From an uncultured Erwinia sp. (GTDB lineage: Bacteria > Pseudomonadota > Gammaproteobacteria > Enterobacterales > Enterobacteriaceae), in the NCBI GenBank assembly GCA_945290265.1, contig CALYQW010000021.1:1-61500 (forward strand): a stretch of DNA of 61,500 bases. The letters run 5' to 3'. Shown piece after piece: positions 47,162 through 58,000 of this stretch. The position numbers were made by a program, and so were the translations under genes. The notes under the pieces are model-generated. The model saw only the letters and a list, made by a program, of their open reading frames with translations, was not told the DNA's origin and did not search any database. The stretch's first letter is position 1. Each line of letters begins with the position of its first letter.

Positions 47162-48541
47162 GTGACTGCTTTCACCACCCTGACACAACTTCCTGACAGC
47201 CAGCTTGAGAACCTGAAAGAGCTGGGTTACCACGCGATGACTCCCATCCAGGCCGCCGCGCTGCCTGCGATTCTGGCCGGACGTGATGTGCGCGCTCAGG
47301 CAAAAACCGGCAGCGGTAAAACGGCAACATTTGGCCTTGGGGTGATGCAGCAGATGGATGCCCGTCAGTATGCCACTCAGTCACTGGTACTTTGCCCTAC
47401 GCGTGAACTGGCCGATCAGGTGGCGAAAGAGTTGCGTCGCCTGGCGCGCTTTACGGCCAATATCAAAATCCTCACGCTGTGTGGCGGTCAGCCGATGGGG
47501 GCGCAGAAAGGCTCACTGGAGCATGCGCCGCAAATTGTGGTGGGAACGCCGGGGCGCATACTCGATCATCTGCAGCGGGAGACCCTGAAGCTGGACAGCC
47601 TGAATATGCTGGTACTGGATGAAGCCGATCGCATGTTGGAAATGGGGTTCCGCGACGATATCGATCAGATTATCAGCTACTGCCCGCCGCAGCGTCAGAC
47701 CCTACTGTTTTCGGCCACCTGGCCGCAGGATATTGTGGCGGTCAGCGAGCGCATTCAACAGGATCCGCTGGCGGTGGTGGCCGACAGTCAGGAACAACTT
47801 CCGGCGATTGAGCAGTCGTTTTATGAGGTCAGCGCACGGCAGAAGCTGGCTGCGCTGACCGGGTTGCTGAGCCTGCAGCAGCCGTCCTCCTGCGTGGTGT
47901 TCTGCAATACCAAACGCGAGTGCGATGATATTGCGGCGGACCTGGAGTTGGCGCAAGTCAGCGCGCTGGCACTGCATGGTGACCTCGAGCAGCGTGAGCG
48001 CGACAGCGTGCTGGTGCGCTTTGCTAACGGCAGTTGCCGTGTGCTGGTGGCGACTGACGTGGCGGCGCGCGGTCTGGATATTAAATCGCTGGCGCTGGTG
48101 GTGAATTATCAGCTTTCGTTTGATCCGGAAGTGCACATTCACCGCATTGGTCGTACCGCCCGTGCCGGGGAGCAGGGAATGGCGGTGAGTCTGGTAGCGC
48201 CGGACGAAATGGTGCGCGCGCATGCGCTGGAAGATTATCTGCAGCAGAAGCTGAACTGGCTGCCGCTGTCACGCTTAACCTCAGCCGCGCCACGGCCACT
48301 GCCTGCCGATATGGCGACCATTATCCTGGATGGCGGACGTAAGGCTAAAATCCGCCCGGGAGACATTCTTGGGGCGTTAACCAGTGACGGCGGGATCAGC
48401 GGCGATGAGGTGGGTAAAATCGATCTGGCGGCAACCTGCGCCTGGGTGGCGGTGCGTCAGTCGCGAGTGCGGGCGGTGTTGAAGCATTTGCAGCAGGCGA
48501 AAATTAAAGGCAAAAGCTGTCGGGCGCGGATACTTAAGTAA
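47162..48541 (+). CDS. dbpA: ATP-dependent RNA helicase DbpA
   Basis: DbpA is a DEAD-box helicase stimulated by 23S rRNA helix 92 and acts in 50S assembly. The 459-residue protein starts at GTG and has Q-motif, AKTGSGKT, PTRELADQV, TPGRILDHL, DEAD, SAT, and the C-terminal HRIGRTAR motif. The RNA-binding C-terminal domain (ILDGGRKAKIRPGDILGALT) confers rRNA specificity. The overall match with E. coli DbpA is strong. Confidence 0.96.
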   Translation: MTAFTTLTQLPDSQLENLKELGYHAMTPIQAAALPAILAGRDVRAQAKTGSGKTATFGLGVMQQMDARQYATQSLVLCPTRELADQVAKELRRLARFTANIKILTLCGGQPMGAQKGSLEHAPQIVVGTPGRILDHLQRETLKLDSLNMLVLDEADRMLEMGFRDDIDQIISYCPPQRQTLLFSATWPQDIVAVSERIQQDPLAVVADSQEQLPAIEQSFYEVSARQKLAALTGLLSLQQPSSCVVFCNTKRECDDIAADLELAQVSALALHGDLEQRERDSVLVRFANGSCRVLVATDVAARGLDIKSLALVVNYQLSFDPEVHIHRIGRTARAGEQGMAVSLVAPDEMVRAHALEDYLQQKLNWLPLSRLTSAAPRPLPADMATIILDGGRKAKIRPGDILGALTSDGGISGDEVGKIDLAATCAWVAVRQSRVRAVLKHLQQAKIKGKSCRARILK

Positions 48542-48551
48542 GCGCATTGAT

Positions 48552-48574
48552 AACCGGACGCCTGACGTCCGGTT
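48552..48574. terminator. Bidirectional hairpin between dbpA and the monooxygenase gene
   Basis: A perfect 9-bp stem (aaccggacg / cgtccggtt) with a 5-nt loop between two convergent genes. Confidence 0.75.
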
Positions 48575-48590
48575 GTATACTGCCTGAGCG

Positions 48591-48878
48591 TCAGATCTGG
48601 GTGATGGACGGTGCTTCCGTCAGCAGGTTTTCAACGCCGGCCAGCAGGGCCAGGAAGTGCGGCTGCTTTGAGTGGAACGCAATCGCTGCCGCATTTTTCC
48701 AGGTTTCATGAAAAAGAAACTGATGCTGATCTTCCACGCTGCGATACAGGTCGTAGTGGACATTGCCATCTTCCGCCCGGGTGGGGGCGATGCAGCGTTG
48801 CAGTACCTGATAAAGTTCTTCGCTTTTGCCAGGTTTTGCCGTGAAAGTAGCGATGGTTAAAATGGTTTTATCAGTCAT
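48591..48878 (-). CDS. Antibiotic biosynthesis monooxygenase (ABM) domain protein, YgiN-like
   Basis: A 95-residue single-domain ABM protein: ILTIATFTAKPGKSEELYQV, then GNVHYDLYRS and FLFHETWKNAAAIAFHSKQPHF. Such dimeric ferredoxin-fold proteins include quinol monooxygenase YgiN and heme-degrading or autoinducer-modifying enzymes. The substrate is unknown. AGGGG precedes the ATG. Confidence 0.85.
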   Translation of the reverse strand: MTDKTILTIATFTAKPGKSEELYQVLQRCIAPTRAEDGNVHYDLYRSVEDQHQFLFHETWKNAAAIAFHSKQPHFLALLAGVENLLTEAPSITQI

Positions 48879-49102
48879 GTTATCCCCTTAATTAACAGGC
48901 AGATGTGGCGATATATATCCACGGTGTCAGATTATCCTGGCGATATTTGTGCGGTTTGTCACAGGCATTTCGGGCGGTGCGCAGGAATAATCCGCTAAAT
49001 AAGAGATAATTTTGTAAGAATAAATGTTATCTGTCGATTTGGCATGGTGGCTGAATTATGCTTGATGCGCCCTGCACAATTATTAACCCGGAGTTCCCCT
49101 GA

Positions 49103-49372
49103 ATGAATGCAGCCAAATATCTGCTGCTGGCGGCGTCCTGCCTGCTGGCGGCCTGTAGTAGTGACAGCAACGAACCGGTACAGCAGGCGACTGCTGCCCA
49201 TGTTCCGGCCAAAGTGATTATGGCCGATCTGGCCGTGTCAAATTGCGCAGATGCCGGTGGGACGCTGGCGTTTTCCCGCCAGCTGGATGGAAGTTCGGTA
49301 GGGATGTGTCAGCTGGCCAATGGCCGCCGTTGCAGCGAAAATGCGCTGATTAACGGAAGTTGCGCGCGCTGA
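49103..49372 (+). CDS. Small DUF333 lipoprotein
   Basis: An 89-residue protein with a lipoprotein signal (lipobox LLAAC) and a DUF333-type mature domain: SNCADAGGTLAFSRQLDGSSVGMCQLANGRRCSENALINGSC, given here by its four spaced cysteines at about residues 48, 69, 77 and 87. In E. coli hslJ occupies this place beside ldhA. The family's function is unknown, though DUF333 proteins resemble small inhibitor-like lipoproteins. Confidence 0.8.
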   Translation: MNAAKYLLLAASCLLAACSSDSNEPVQQATAAHVPAKVIMADLAVSNCADAGGTLAFSRQLDGSSVGMCQLANGRRCSENALINGSCAR

Positions 49373-49400
49373 GCCTGCAGCTGCCGCAGGGATAGCGTCG

Positions 49401-50387
49401 TTACAGCTGATTATCGCACGGCTGGTCTTTCTCCAGCAGTTGCAGATTATGCAGCGTGGTTTCGGCGATGCTGGTCAGGGCTTCTGCGGTCAGAAACGCC
49501 TGATGGCCGGTAAACAGCACGTTATGACAGGATGACAGGCGGCGGAACACGTCATCGAGGATCACATCGTTAGATTTATCCTCGAAGAACAGATCGCGTT
49601 CATTCTCATAAACATCCATCCCCAGCGAACCGATTTTCTGCTGCTTCAGCGCCTCTATTACCGCGTTGGAATCAATCAGCCCGCCGCGGCTGGTATTAAT
49701 GATCATCACGCCGTCTTTCATCTGTGCGAAAGCCTCTGCATTCAGCAGATGATAGTTTTCCGGGGTCATCGGGCAGTGCAGGGTGATTACGTCCGAACGG
49801 GCATACAGTTCTTTAATATCCACATACTCTGCACCCAGTTCCAGCGCCTGAGGACTGGGGTAAGGGTCAACGGCCAGCAGTCGCATGCCAAATCCTTTCA
49901 GGATGCGCAGGGTGGCAATACCAATTTTTCCGGTGCCAATCACCCCGGCGGTGCGGCCATGCATATTAAAGCCGGTCAGCCCTTCGAGAGAAAAGTTAGC
50001 ATCGCGGGTACGCTGGTAAGCGCGATGGATGCGGCGATTCAGACTGAGCATCATCCCCACGGTATGCTCCGCCACCGCTTCCGGTGAATAAGCCGGAACG
50101 CGCACCACCTTCAGCCCCAGATCCCTTGCTGCATCCAGATCTACATTATTAAAACCGGCACAGCGCAGGGCAATATACTTTATCCCCAGCGCTGCCAGTT
50201 CGCTCAGCACTTCGCGACTGCCATCATCATTGACAAACAGGCAGACCGCATCACACCCCACGGCATTTTTAGCGGTGTCCGGGGTAAGCAAAAAATCAAA
50301 AAAGACCATTTCAAAACCAACACTCTGGTTGACCTGTTGCAGGTAAGTGCGGTCATACTGTTTACTGCTGTAAACGGCAAGTTTCAT
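49401..50387 (-). CDS. ldhA: D-lactate dehydrogenase (fermentative)
   Basis: LdhA reduces pyruvate to D-lactate with NADH during fermentation. The 328-residue 2-hydroxyacid dehydrogenase has the NAD motif GTGKIG near residue 151, LRCAGFNNVDL, the catalytic Arg in NTSRGGLID, the Glu in VYENERDLFF and the His in TGHQAFLT. It matches E. coli LdhA in size. The neighbouring ydbH-ynbE-ydbL order is also as in E. coli. Confidence 0.97.
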   Translation of the reverse strand: MKLAVYSSKQYDRTYLQQVNQSVGFEMVFFDFLLTPDTAKNAVGCDAVCLFVNDDGSREVLSELAALGIKYIALRCAGFNNVDLDAARDLGLKVVRVPAYSPEAVAEHTVGMMLSLNRRIHRAYQRTRDANFSLEGLTGFNMHGRTAGVIGTGKIGIATLRILKGFGMRLLAVDPYPSPQALELGAEYVDIKELYARSDVITLHCPMTPENYHLLNAEAFAQMKDGVMIINTSRGGLIDSNAVIEALKQQKIGSLGMDVYENERDLFFEDKSNDVILDDVFRRLSSCHNVLFTGHQAFLTAEALTSIAETTLHNLQLLEKDQPCDNQL

Positions 50388-50576
50388 TATTATTTCCCTT
50401 AACTGATGCTGCGATACATTTTTAGTTTAACAGTTAATCCCGTGGTTGTACGCAGCGACAGCGCTTTCTGCTGTAGCTGCTACGGAACGTATTGATCAGG
50501 GTTAAAAACTTCATCCGTTACCAATTCCGTGCCATTATTCTGTCGTTACTCACAGAAAGAACGGGACTATTCCGCC

Positions 50577-53189
50577 ATGAAACGGGGCTGGAAATTTGTA
50601 TTTTTTACGCTGGCGGCGCTAATGTTGACCGTAACCCACTGGCTGCCCCGGGTTGCCGGGTGGTGGTTGCCAGCCGGCACCCGTATCAGCCTGCAACAGG
50701 GGCCGCGTCTGCATCAGGGGAGGCTGACGCTGGCCGGGCTGCGGTATCTGGCCGGGGAATGCGAACTGGCTGACGTCAGCGGTATCACATTACGGCACCA
50801 GGCCGGGCGCTGGCAGCTGGATGCCGGCACCGTGCGCATCAACAGCCGCTGTTTTGCATCACTTCCCGCTTCCGAACAGGCTTCTGTACCGCGTTCGCTG
50901 GCTGACTGGCAACAGCTGCTGCCGCCTGCCGCTGTCAATATCAACCACTTCGAGCTGGCTGACTTTTCCGCCTGGGCAGGTGCCCTGCTGCTGGAGATGA
51001 CGCCGCAGCAGCAGACGCTGAGATATCAGGGGAAGCGTCTGCAACTGGTCGCAGAACTGCAGCAGCAGCAGCTGACGCTGAAACAGCTGAACCTGACGTT
51101 ACCCGGCATCGACGGGCCGGTGTCGCTGCAGGGGGCCGTGACGCTGCAGGGGGCCGTGACGCTGCCGCTGATCCCCGACAGCCTGCCCAGACAGGGCGCA
51201 TTAACCGGACAGCTGTCGCTGGCGCAAATTCCGCAGCCGCTGGCGCTGCAACTTAACTGGCAGCAGCAACAGGGCACCCTGACGGTGAAGGCAGCCCATC
51301 AGACGCAGCCGTTATTAATGTTGCCCTGGCAGATTACGTCCGAACAACTGCGGTTACTGCAGGGCGAATGGCGCTGGCCCTGGGGGGCACAACCGCTGGC
51401 GGGGGGCATCAGCATGACGGCAGACAACTGGCAGCAGGGACTTGCCGCGACCACCCTGCAGGGGCGGATTAACCTGCTGACCCGAGGCCGTGGCGGCAAA
51501 GGTAACGCGGTACTGAATATCGGTCCGGGCCGGCTGGACTGGCAAAACAGCCAGCTGCCACTGCAACTGTATGGTGAAGCCAAACTGGCGGCGCTGCAGT
51601 TCTACGCGGGACTGCAGGCACGATTGCAGGGTGCGCTCACCGATCCGAAAGTTGAGATGCAGCCGGGTTCGCTGCTGCGGATGAAAGGACGATTGCTTTC
51701 CACGCTGGAAGTGGATGAGGCCCGCTGGCCGCTGGCGGGCGTCAGCGTATCTGCTGCCGGGATCAACGGACGTTTACAGGCTATTCTGCGCGCTTACTAT
51801 CCAGAGACGGGGCATTTCCGTCTGCATCTGGACGGGAAGGCCAGTGATTTCTGGCCGGATAAAGGACAGTGGCTGTGGCGTTACTGGGGCGACGGCCTGC
51901 TGCTGCCGCTGGCGGCAAAATGGGATGTCAGCGGTTACGGTGGCTGGTTTGATACCCTGATTGAACTAAAATCGCTGTCCACCGGTTTTAACCAGCTGCA
52001 TTACGGCAGCGTAACGATGGCATCGCCGCGTCTGACCCTGCGCCAGCCTTTACGCTGGCAGCGCGCGGCCGACAGGAGCGATTTCAGTGGTGAACTGCTG
52101 CTGAATGCGCGCCGGACCCGGTTTACTTCCGGCGGATACTGGCCAGCATCGCAGCTGAACCTGCAGCTGAAAGGGCGCGATCCCAATAATTTCCTCTACC
52201 AGGGGCGTTTGCAAACGCGCAAGACCCTGCCCCTACAGCTCAGGGGGCGCTGGGATGGTGAGCGGTTACGCGGAGAGGCCTGGTGGCCGCAGCAGCCGCT
52301 ACAGGGCTTCCAGTCGCTGATTAATCCGGATACTAAGCTGGCGTTGCAAAATGGTTCACTGCGTGCTCAGGCGGCCTTTTCGGCCTCATCACAGCAGGGA
52401 TTTACGGCTGGCGGTCATATCCTGGTCAGCAATGGCAGCCTGTTACTGCCGGATAATCAGATCAGTGGCGTCGATTTTTCCCTGCCTTTCAGGCTGCAAC
52501 AACATCGCTGGTATTTTGGCACGCATGGCCCGGTGGCACTGCGCATCAAAGAAGTGGCTAACCAGTTTCGCCTGCAGGATATTACCGCGGATTTACGCGG
52601 CAGCTATCCCTGGAGCGACCGGCAGCCGCTGCGCCTGAGCAATGTCAGCCTGAAGCTGCTGGGGGGGGATGTCAGCATGAGTGAACTGCGGCTGCCACAG
52701 CGCGAGGCGGCAACGATCTTTATTCACCATCTCAGCCTGTCTGAACTGATTACTGCGATAAAGCCGAAACAGATTGCGATGTCCGGCCATATTAACGGGG
52801 AATTACCGCTGTGGCTAAATAACAGTCAGTGGCTGGTGAAAGACGGCTGGATCGCCAACAGTGGCCCGTTGACTCTGCGGCTGGATAAAGATACGGCGGA
52901 TAATATCAGCCAGAATAATATGGCAGCCGGAGCGGCAATGGACTGGCTGCGTTATATGGAAATAGCCAGCAGTCGCGCAACGCTGGACCTGGATAATATT
53001 GGCTGGATGACCATGACCGCCCGGGTGGAGGGCGTCAGCCAGTTCAGCAATAAAAAACAGAAAGTGGACTTACATCACAGCCAGCGCGAGAACCTGTTCC
53101 AGCTCTGGCGCAGCCTGCGTTTCGGCGATAATCTGTCGTCATGGCTGCAGGAAAATGCCAGTCTGCCGTCGCAGAAGGAAAACAAATGA
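50577..53189 (+). CDS. ydbH: AsmA-like intermembrane phospholipid transport protein YdbH
   Basis: YdbH, with TamB and YhdP, carries phospholipids from the inner to the outer membrane in E. coli. I start at MKRGWKFVFFTLAALMLTVT (870 residues), whose first helix is the membrane anchor; the open frame reaches 16 codons further upstream. The rest is a long, beta-rich, AsmA-like periplasmic bridge. The C-terminal conserved region is around AMDWLRYMEIASSRATLDLD. The stop overlaps the ynbE start, consistent with the YdbH-YnbE partnership. Confidence 0.92.
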   Translation: MKRGWKFVFFTLAALMLTVTHWLPRVAGWWLPAGTRISLQQGPRLHQGRLTLAGLRYLAGECELADVSGITLRHQAGRWQLDAGTVRINSRCFASLPASEQASVPRSLADWQQLLPPAAVNINHFELADFSAWAGALLLEMTPQQQTLRYQGKRLQLVAELQQQQLTLKQLNLTLPGIDGPVSLQGAVTLQGAVTLPLIPDSLPRQGALTGQLSLAQIPQPLALQLNWQQQQGTLTVKAAHQTQPLLMLPWQITSEQLRLLQGEWRWPWGAQPLAGGISMTADNWQQGLAATTLQGRINLLTRGRGGKGNAVLNIGPGRLDWQNSQLPLQLYGEAKLAALQFYAGLQARLQGALTDPKVEMQPGSLLRMKGRLLSTLEVDEARWPLAGVSVSAAGINGRLQAILRAYYPETGHFRLHLDGKASDFWPDKGQWLWRYWGDGLLLPLAAKWDVSGYGGWFDTLIELKSLSTGFNQLHYGSVTMASPRLTLRQPLRWQRAADRSDFSGELLLNARRTRFTSGGYWPASQLNLQLKGRDPNNFLYQGRLQTRKTLPLQLRGRWDGERLRGEAWWPQQPLQGFQSLINPDTKLALQNGSLRAQAAFSASSQQGFTAGGHILVSNGSLLLPDNQISGVDFSLPFRLQQHRWYFGTHGPVALRIKEVANQFRLQDITADLRGSYPWSDRQPLRLSNVSLKLLGGDVSMSELRLPQREAATIFIHHLSLSELITAIKPKQIAMSGHINGELPLWLNNSQWLVKDGWIANSGPLTLRLDKDTADNISQNNMAAGAAMDWLRYMEIASSRATLDLDNIGWMTMTARVEGVSQFSNKKQKVDLHHSQRENLFQLWRSLRFGDNLSSWLQENASLPSQKENK
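51125..51160 (+). repeat. 18-bp tandem duplication inside ydbH
   Basis: The 18-mer gctgcagggggccgtgac occurs twice without a gap and encodes LQGAVT twice in frame. This adds one short unit to the beta-rich region and does not disturb the frame. Confidence 0.95.
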
Positions 53190-53380
53190 TGAAAATACTG
53201 TTGAGTCTGCTGCTGCTCAGTACGCTACTGCCGTTAGCCGGCTGTATTCCACGCATTGAAGTGGCAGCCCCGGAAAAGCCGATCACTATCAATATGAATG
53301 TCAGAATCGAGCACGAAATTCATATCAAAGTGGATAAAGACGTTGAAGCGTTACTGAAAAATCAGCGTGGTCTGTTCTGA
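53186..53380 (+). CDS. ynbE: Lipoprotein YnbE
   Basis: A 64-residue outer-membrane lipoprotein with lipobox LAGC. CIPRIEVAAPEKPITINMNV and the following IEHEIHIKVDKDVE are nearly identical to E. coli YnbE, the partner of YdbH. There are two adjacent ATG codons (53186 and 53189); the first overlaps the ydbH stop. The true start may be either. Confidence 0.93.
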   Translation: MMKILLSLLLLSTLLPLAGCIPRIEVAAPEKPITINMNVRIEHEIHIKVDKDVEALLKNQRGLF

Positions 53381-53389
53381 GGAGAGAGT

Positions 53390-53716
53390 ATGAAAGCACT
53401 GTCGGGTCTGATACTGCTCAGTTGTCTGATATTGTCGCACAGCGCCGCGGCCTTAACGCTGGAGCAGGCGCGGGCACAGGGGCAGGTGGGTGAAATGCTC
53501 AACGGCTATATTGCCGCCCGCAGCGACGATGATGCCACCCGGGCGCTGGTTAGCCAGATCAACGCCGGCCGGGAAAAGGAATATCAACAGGTAGCACAAC
53601 AAAATGGGTTGAGAACGGCGGATGTAGCGGCGATCGCTGGCCAAAAGCTGGTGGATCGCGCAAAATCGGGCGAGTACGTGCGCGGCATTAACGGGCAGTG
53701 GATGAAGAAACCTTAG
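53390..53716 (+). CDS. ydbL: DUF1318 periplasmic protein YdbL
   Basis: A 108-residue secreted protein (signal ending near AAA-LTL) with the DUF1318 pattern LEQARAQGQVGE, NGYIAA and GINGQWMKK. It follows ynbE by 9 nt in the ydbH-ynbE-ydbL operon. In E. coli YdbL modulates the YdbH-YnbE complex. Confidence 0.93.
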   Translation: MKALSGLILLSCLILSHSAAALTLEQARAQGQVGEMLNGYIAARSDDDATRALVSQINAGREKEYQQVAQQNGLRTADVAAIAGQKLVDRAKSGEYVRGINGQWMKKP

Positions 53717-53738
53717 ACTTAATTATAGGAGAACGATT

Positions 53739-54203
53739 TTGCAGATAAGCTGGCAGATACAAAAACCTTCCGAACTGAGCACGACGCAGCTGTATGACAT
53801 TCTGTCGCTGCGTAATCAGGTATTTATTGTCGAACAAAACTGCCCTTATCAGGATATCGACGGCCTTGACTTACTGGCGGGTACGCTGCATGTCACAGCC
53901 CGGGCAGAGGGCACACTGATTGCCTGTGCCAGAATACTGCATCATGACGCGGGTACTGAGCCGGTGAAAATTGGTCGTGTTATAGTCGATAGCGCCTGCC
54001 GGGGACAGAAGCTGGGGCAGCAGTTGATGGGAAAAACCATGCATCATTTGCAGGACATAAAAAAAGCGATTCACCTGTCGGCGCAGTCGCATTTAACCGG
54101 TTTCTATCGCAGCTTTGGTTTTGAGCCGGTTTCGGCAGAATATCTCGAAGATAATATTCCCCATACTAATATGGCGTTCAGGCCGGGCAGATACCCGGCA
54201 TGA
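53739..54203 (+). CDS. elaA: GNAT-family N-acetyltransferase, ElaA-like
   Basis: A 154-residue GNAT protein with the ElaA hallmark LRNQVFIVEQNCPYQDIDG, then IGRVIVDSACRGQKLGQQLM (acetyl-CoA loop) and FYRSFGFEPVSAEYLEDNIPH. It starts at TTG behind TAGGAG; no better ATG is available. E. coli ElaA is at a different locus, so this may be the relocated orthologue or a second copy. Substrate unknown. Confidence 0.82.
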   Translation: MQISWQIQKPSELSTTQLYDILSLRNQVFIVEQNCPYQDIDGLDLLAGTLHVTARAEGTLIACARILHHDAGTEPVKIGRVIVDSACRGQKLGQQLMGKTMHHLQDIKKAIHLSAQSHLTGFYRSFGFEPVSAEYLEDNIPHTNMAFRPGRYPA

Positions 54204-54218
54204 AGTACGTAATCAGGC

Positions 54219-54899
<681 letters not shown>

Positions 54900-55060
54900 T
54901 TAAGACCCTGTTTTCGATAGCTCTGTTCAAAAAAATTGAATAAGAGAGTGATAACAACCAAAACGTCTCATTGCCGGGGTGTGATAAGATGCACGGTAAT
55001 ATGTATTTTCTTAGCGCCATGCAGCCACTCAGGCCCGCGACAAAACGAGTTTGAATATCT

Positions 55061-58000
55061 ATGTCTGATATACCACAACCTTCCCTCACGTCGTTGTTTA
55101 CCCGACTGGACGCGCTGATGCTGCGTGACAGCCAGCGCCTGCGCCGCCGGTTGCAGGGCGCTAAAAAATCACAGGATCCGGCGCAGCTGGCAAAAATCGA
55201 AGCTGATATCAGCAGCGGCGAACAGCGCATCGCCCAGCGCCTTGCTGCCAGGCCGCTGATCCGCTACCCGGAAAATCTGCCGGTCAGCCAGAAAAAACAG
55301 GAAATTGCCGATGCTGTCCGCGATCACCAGGTGGTGATTGTCGCCGGTGAAACCGGTTCGGGAAAAACCACGCAGCTGCCAAAAATCTGTATGGAGCTGG
55401 GGCGCGGCATCCGGGGGCTGATTGGTCATACCCAGCCACGCCGTCTGGCGGCGCGCACTGTAGCCGATCGTATTGCCCAGGAGCTGGAAACCACCCCGGG
55501 GGGTTGTGTGGGCTATAAAGTCCGTTTTAACGATCTGGTGAGTGATAACACCCAGGTGAAGTTGATGACCGACGGTATCCTGCTGGCAGAAATTCAGAGC
55601 GATCCGCGTCTGATGCAGTACGACACCATCATTATTGATGAAGCTCACGAGCGCAGCCTGAATATCGACTTCCTGCTGGGCTATCTGCGGCGCTTACTGC
55701 CCCAGCGCCCCGATCTGAAGCTGATTATTACTTCGGCCACCATCGATCCGCAGCGCTTCTCACGTCATTTTAATCATGCGCCGGTGATTGAAGTGTCCGG
55801 CCGTACTTATCCGGTGGAGGTGCGCTACCGTCCGCTGGTGGAAGACGTGGGCGACAGTGAACGCGATCTGCAGCAGGCTTTGTTTGATGCCGTGGATGAA
55901 CTGGCCGCCGAAAGTCGCGGTGATATCCTGATTTTCATGAGCGGTGAGCGGGAAATTCGTGATACTGCCGATGCGCTGATCAAACGCGACATGCCGCATA
56001 CCGAGATCCTGCCGCTCTATGCCCGGCTGTCCAATGCCGAGCAAAACCGGGTGTTCCAGTCGCACAGCGGACGTCGCATTGTGCTGGCGACCAACGTGGC
56101 AGAAACCTCGTTAACCGTACCAGGGATCAAATATGTGATTGATCCGGGCACCGCGCGCATCAGCCGCTACAGCTATCGCACCAAAGTGCAGCGTCTGCCT
56201 ATTGAACCGATCTCTCAGGCATCGGCCAACCAGCGTAAAGGGCGCTGTGGCCGCGTCTCGGAAGGGATCTGCATCCGCCTCTATTCAGAGCAGGATTTCC
56301 TCAGCCGCCCGCAGTTTACCGATCCGGAAATTCTGCGTACCAACCTGGCCTCGGTTATTTTGCAAATGACGGCACTGGGGCTGGGGGATATCGCCGCATT
56401 TCCCTTTGTTGAAGCGCCGGATAAACGCAACATTCAGGACGGGGTGCGCCTGCTGGAGGAACTCGGGGCAATTACCCTCAGCGATCAGCAGCATTATCAG
56501 CTGACGCCCGGTGGCCGTGCGCTGGCACAGCTGCCGGTGGATCCCCGTCTGGCAAAAATGGTGCTGAGTGCGCCGCAGTTTGGTTGCGTGCAGGAAATGA
56601 TGATTATCACTGCCGCGCTGTCAATTCAGGATCCGCGCGAACGCCCGGCGGATAAACAACAGGCGTCAGATGAAAAACACCGCCGCTTTGCTGATAAACA
56701 GTCCGACTTCCTGGCCTTTGTTAATCTGTGGAACTGGCTGAAAGAGCAGCAGAAACTGCACTCATCCAGTCAGTTCCGGCGTCTGTGTAAAACTGACTTC
56801 CTTAACTATCTGCGGGTGCGCGAATGGCAGGATATCTATACCCAGCTGCGCCAGGTGGTGCGTGAGCTGGGGCTGCCGGTCAACAGTACCCCGGCGGAAT
56901 TCCGTGAAGTTCACTGCGCGCTGCTGAGTGGACTGTTGTCGCATATCGGTCAGAAAGACGCCGATAAGCAGGAGTACACCGGCGCACGCAATGCCCGATT
57001 CAGCATCTTTCCCGGCTCCGGTCTGTTTAAGAAACCGCCGAAATGGACCATGGTAGCTGAGCTGGTGGAAACCAGCCGGCTGTGGGGAAGGATTGCAGCG
57101 CAGATCGATCCGGAATGGATTGAGCCGCTGGCGCAGCATCTGATTAAACGCAGTTACAGCGAGCCTCACTGGGAGAAAGGCCAGGGGGCGGTGATGGCGA
57201 GTGAAAAGGTTACCCTGTATGGCCTGCCGATCGTCGCGGCGCGTAAGGTGAACTATTCGCGTATCGATCCGGCGCTGTCGCGCGAGCTGTTTATCCGTCA
57301 TGCGCTGGTGGAGGGCGACTGGCAGACGCGTCACGCGTTTTTCAAAGCCAACCTGCGCCTGCGCAACGAAGTGGAGGAGCTGGAGCATAAATCCCGCCGC
57401 CGCGATATCCTGGTGGACGATGAAACCCTGTTTGACTTCTACGATCGGCGTATTCCGGCAGAGGTGGTCTCAGCGCGCCATTTCGATCGCTGGTGGAAGA
57501 CCCTCAGCCGCAGCGAGCCGGAACGGCTGAATTTCGCTAAAGAAATGCTGATCCGTGACGGTGCGGAGCAGGTCAGCCAGCTGGATTACCCGGATTACTG
57601 GCATCAGGGCAACCTGAAGCTGCGCCTGAGCTATCAGTTTGAGCCGGGCCAGGATGCGGACGGCGTGACGCTGCATATTCCGCTGGCGTTACTTAACCAG
57701 GTGGAGGATCGGGATTTTGAGTGGCAGATCCCCGGCGTACGCCGCGAGCTGATTGTGGCATTGATTAAATCATTGCCGAAGCCGGTTCGGCGCAACTTTG
57801 TGCCCGCACCAAACTACAGCGATGCATTTCTCGCACGCGTCACGCCGCTGCAACTGCCGCTGCTGGAGTCGCTGGAACGTGAATTCCGCCGTATGTCCGG
57901 CGTAACTGTTGATCGCGAAGACTGGCAGTGGGAACAGGTGCCCGATCATCTGAAAATGACCTTTCGGGTGCTGGACGATTACCAGCGTAAGCTGGCCGAA

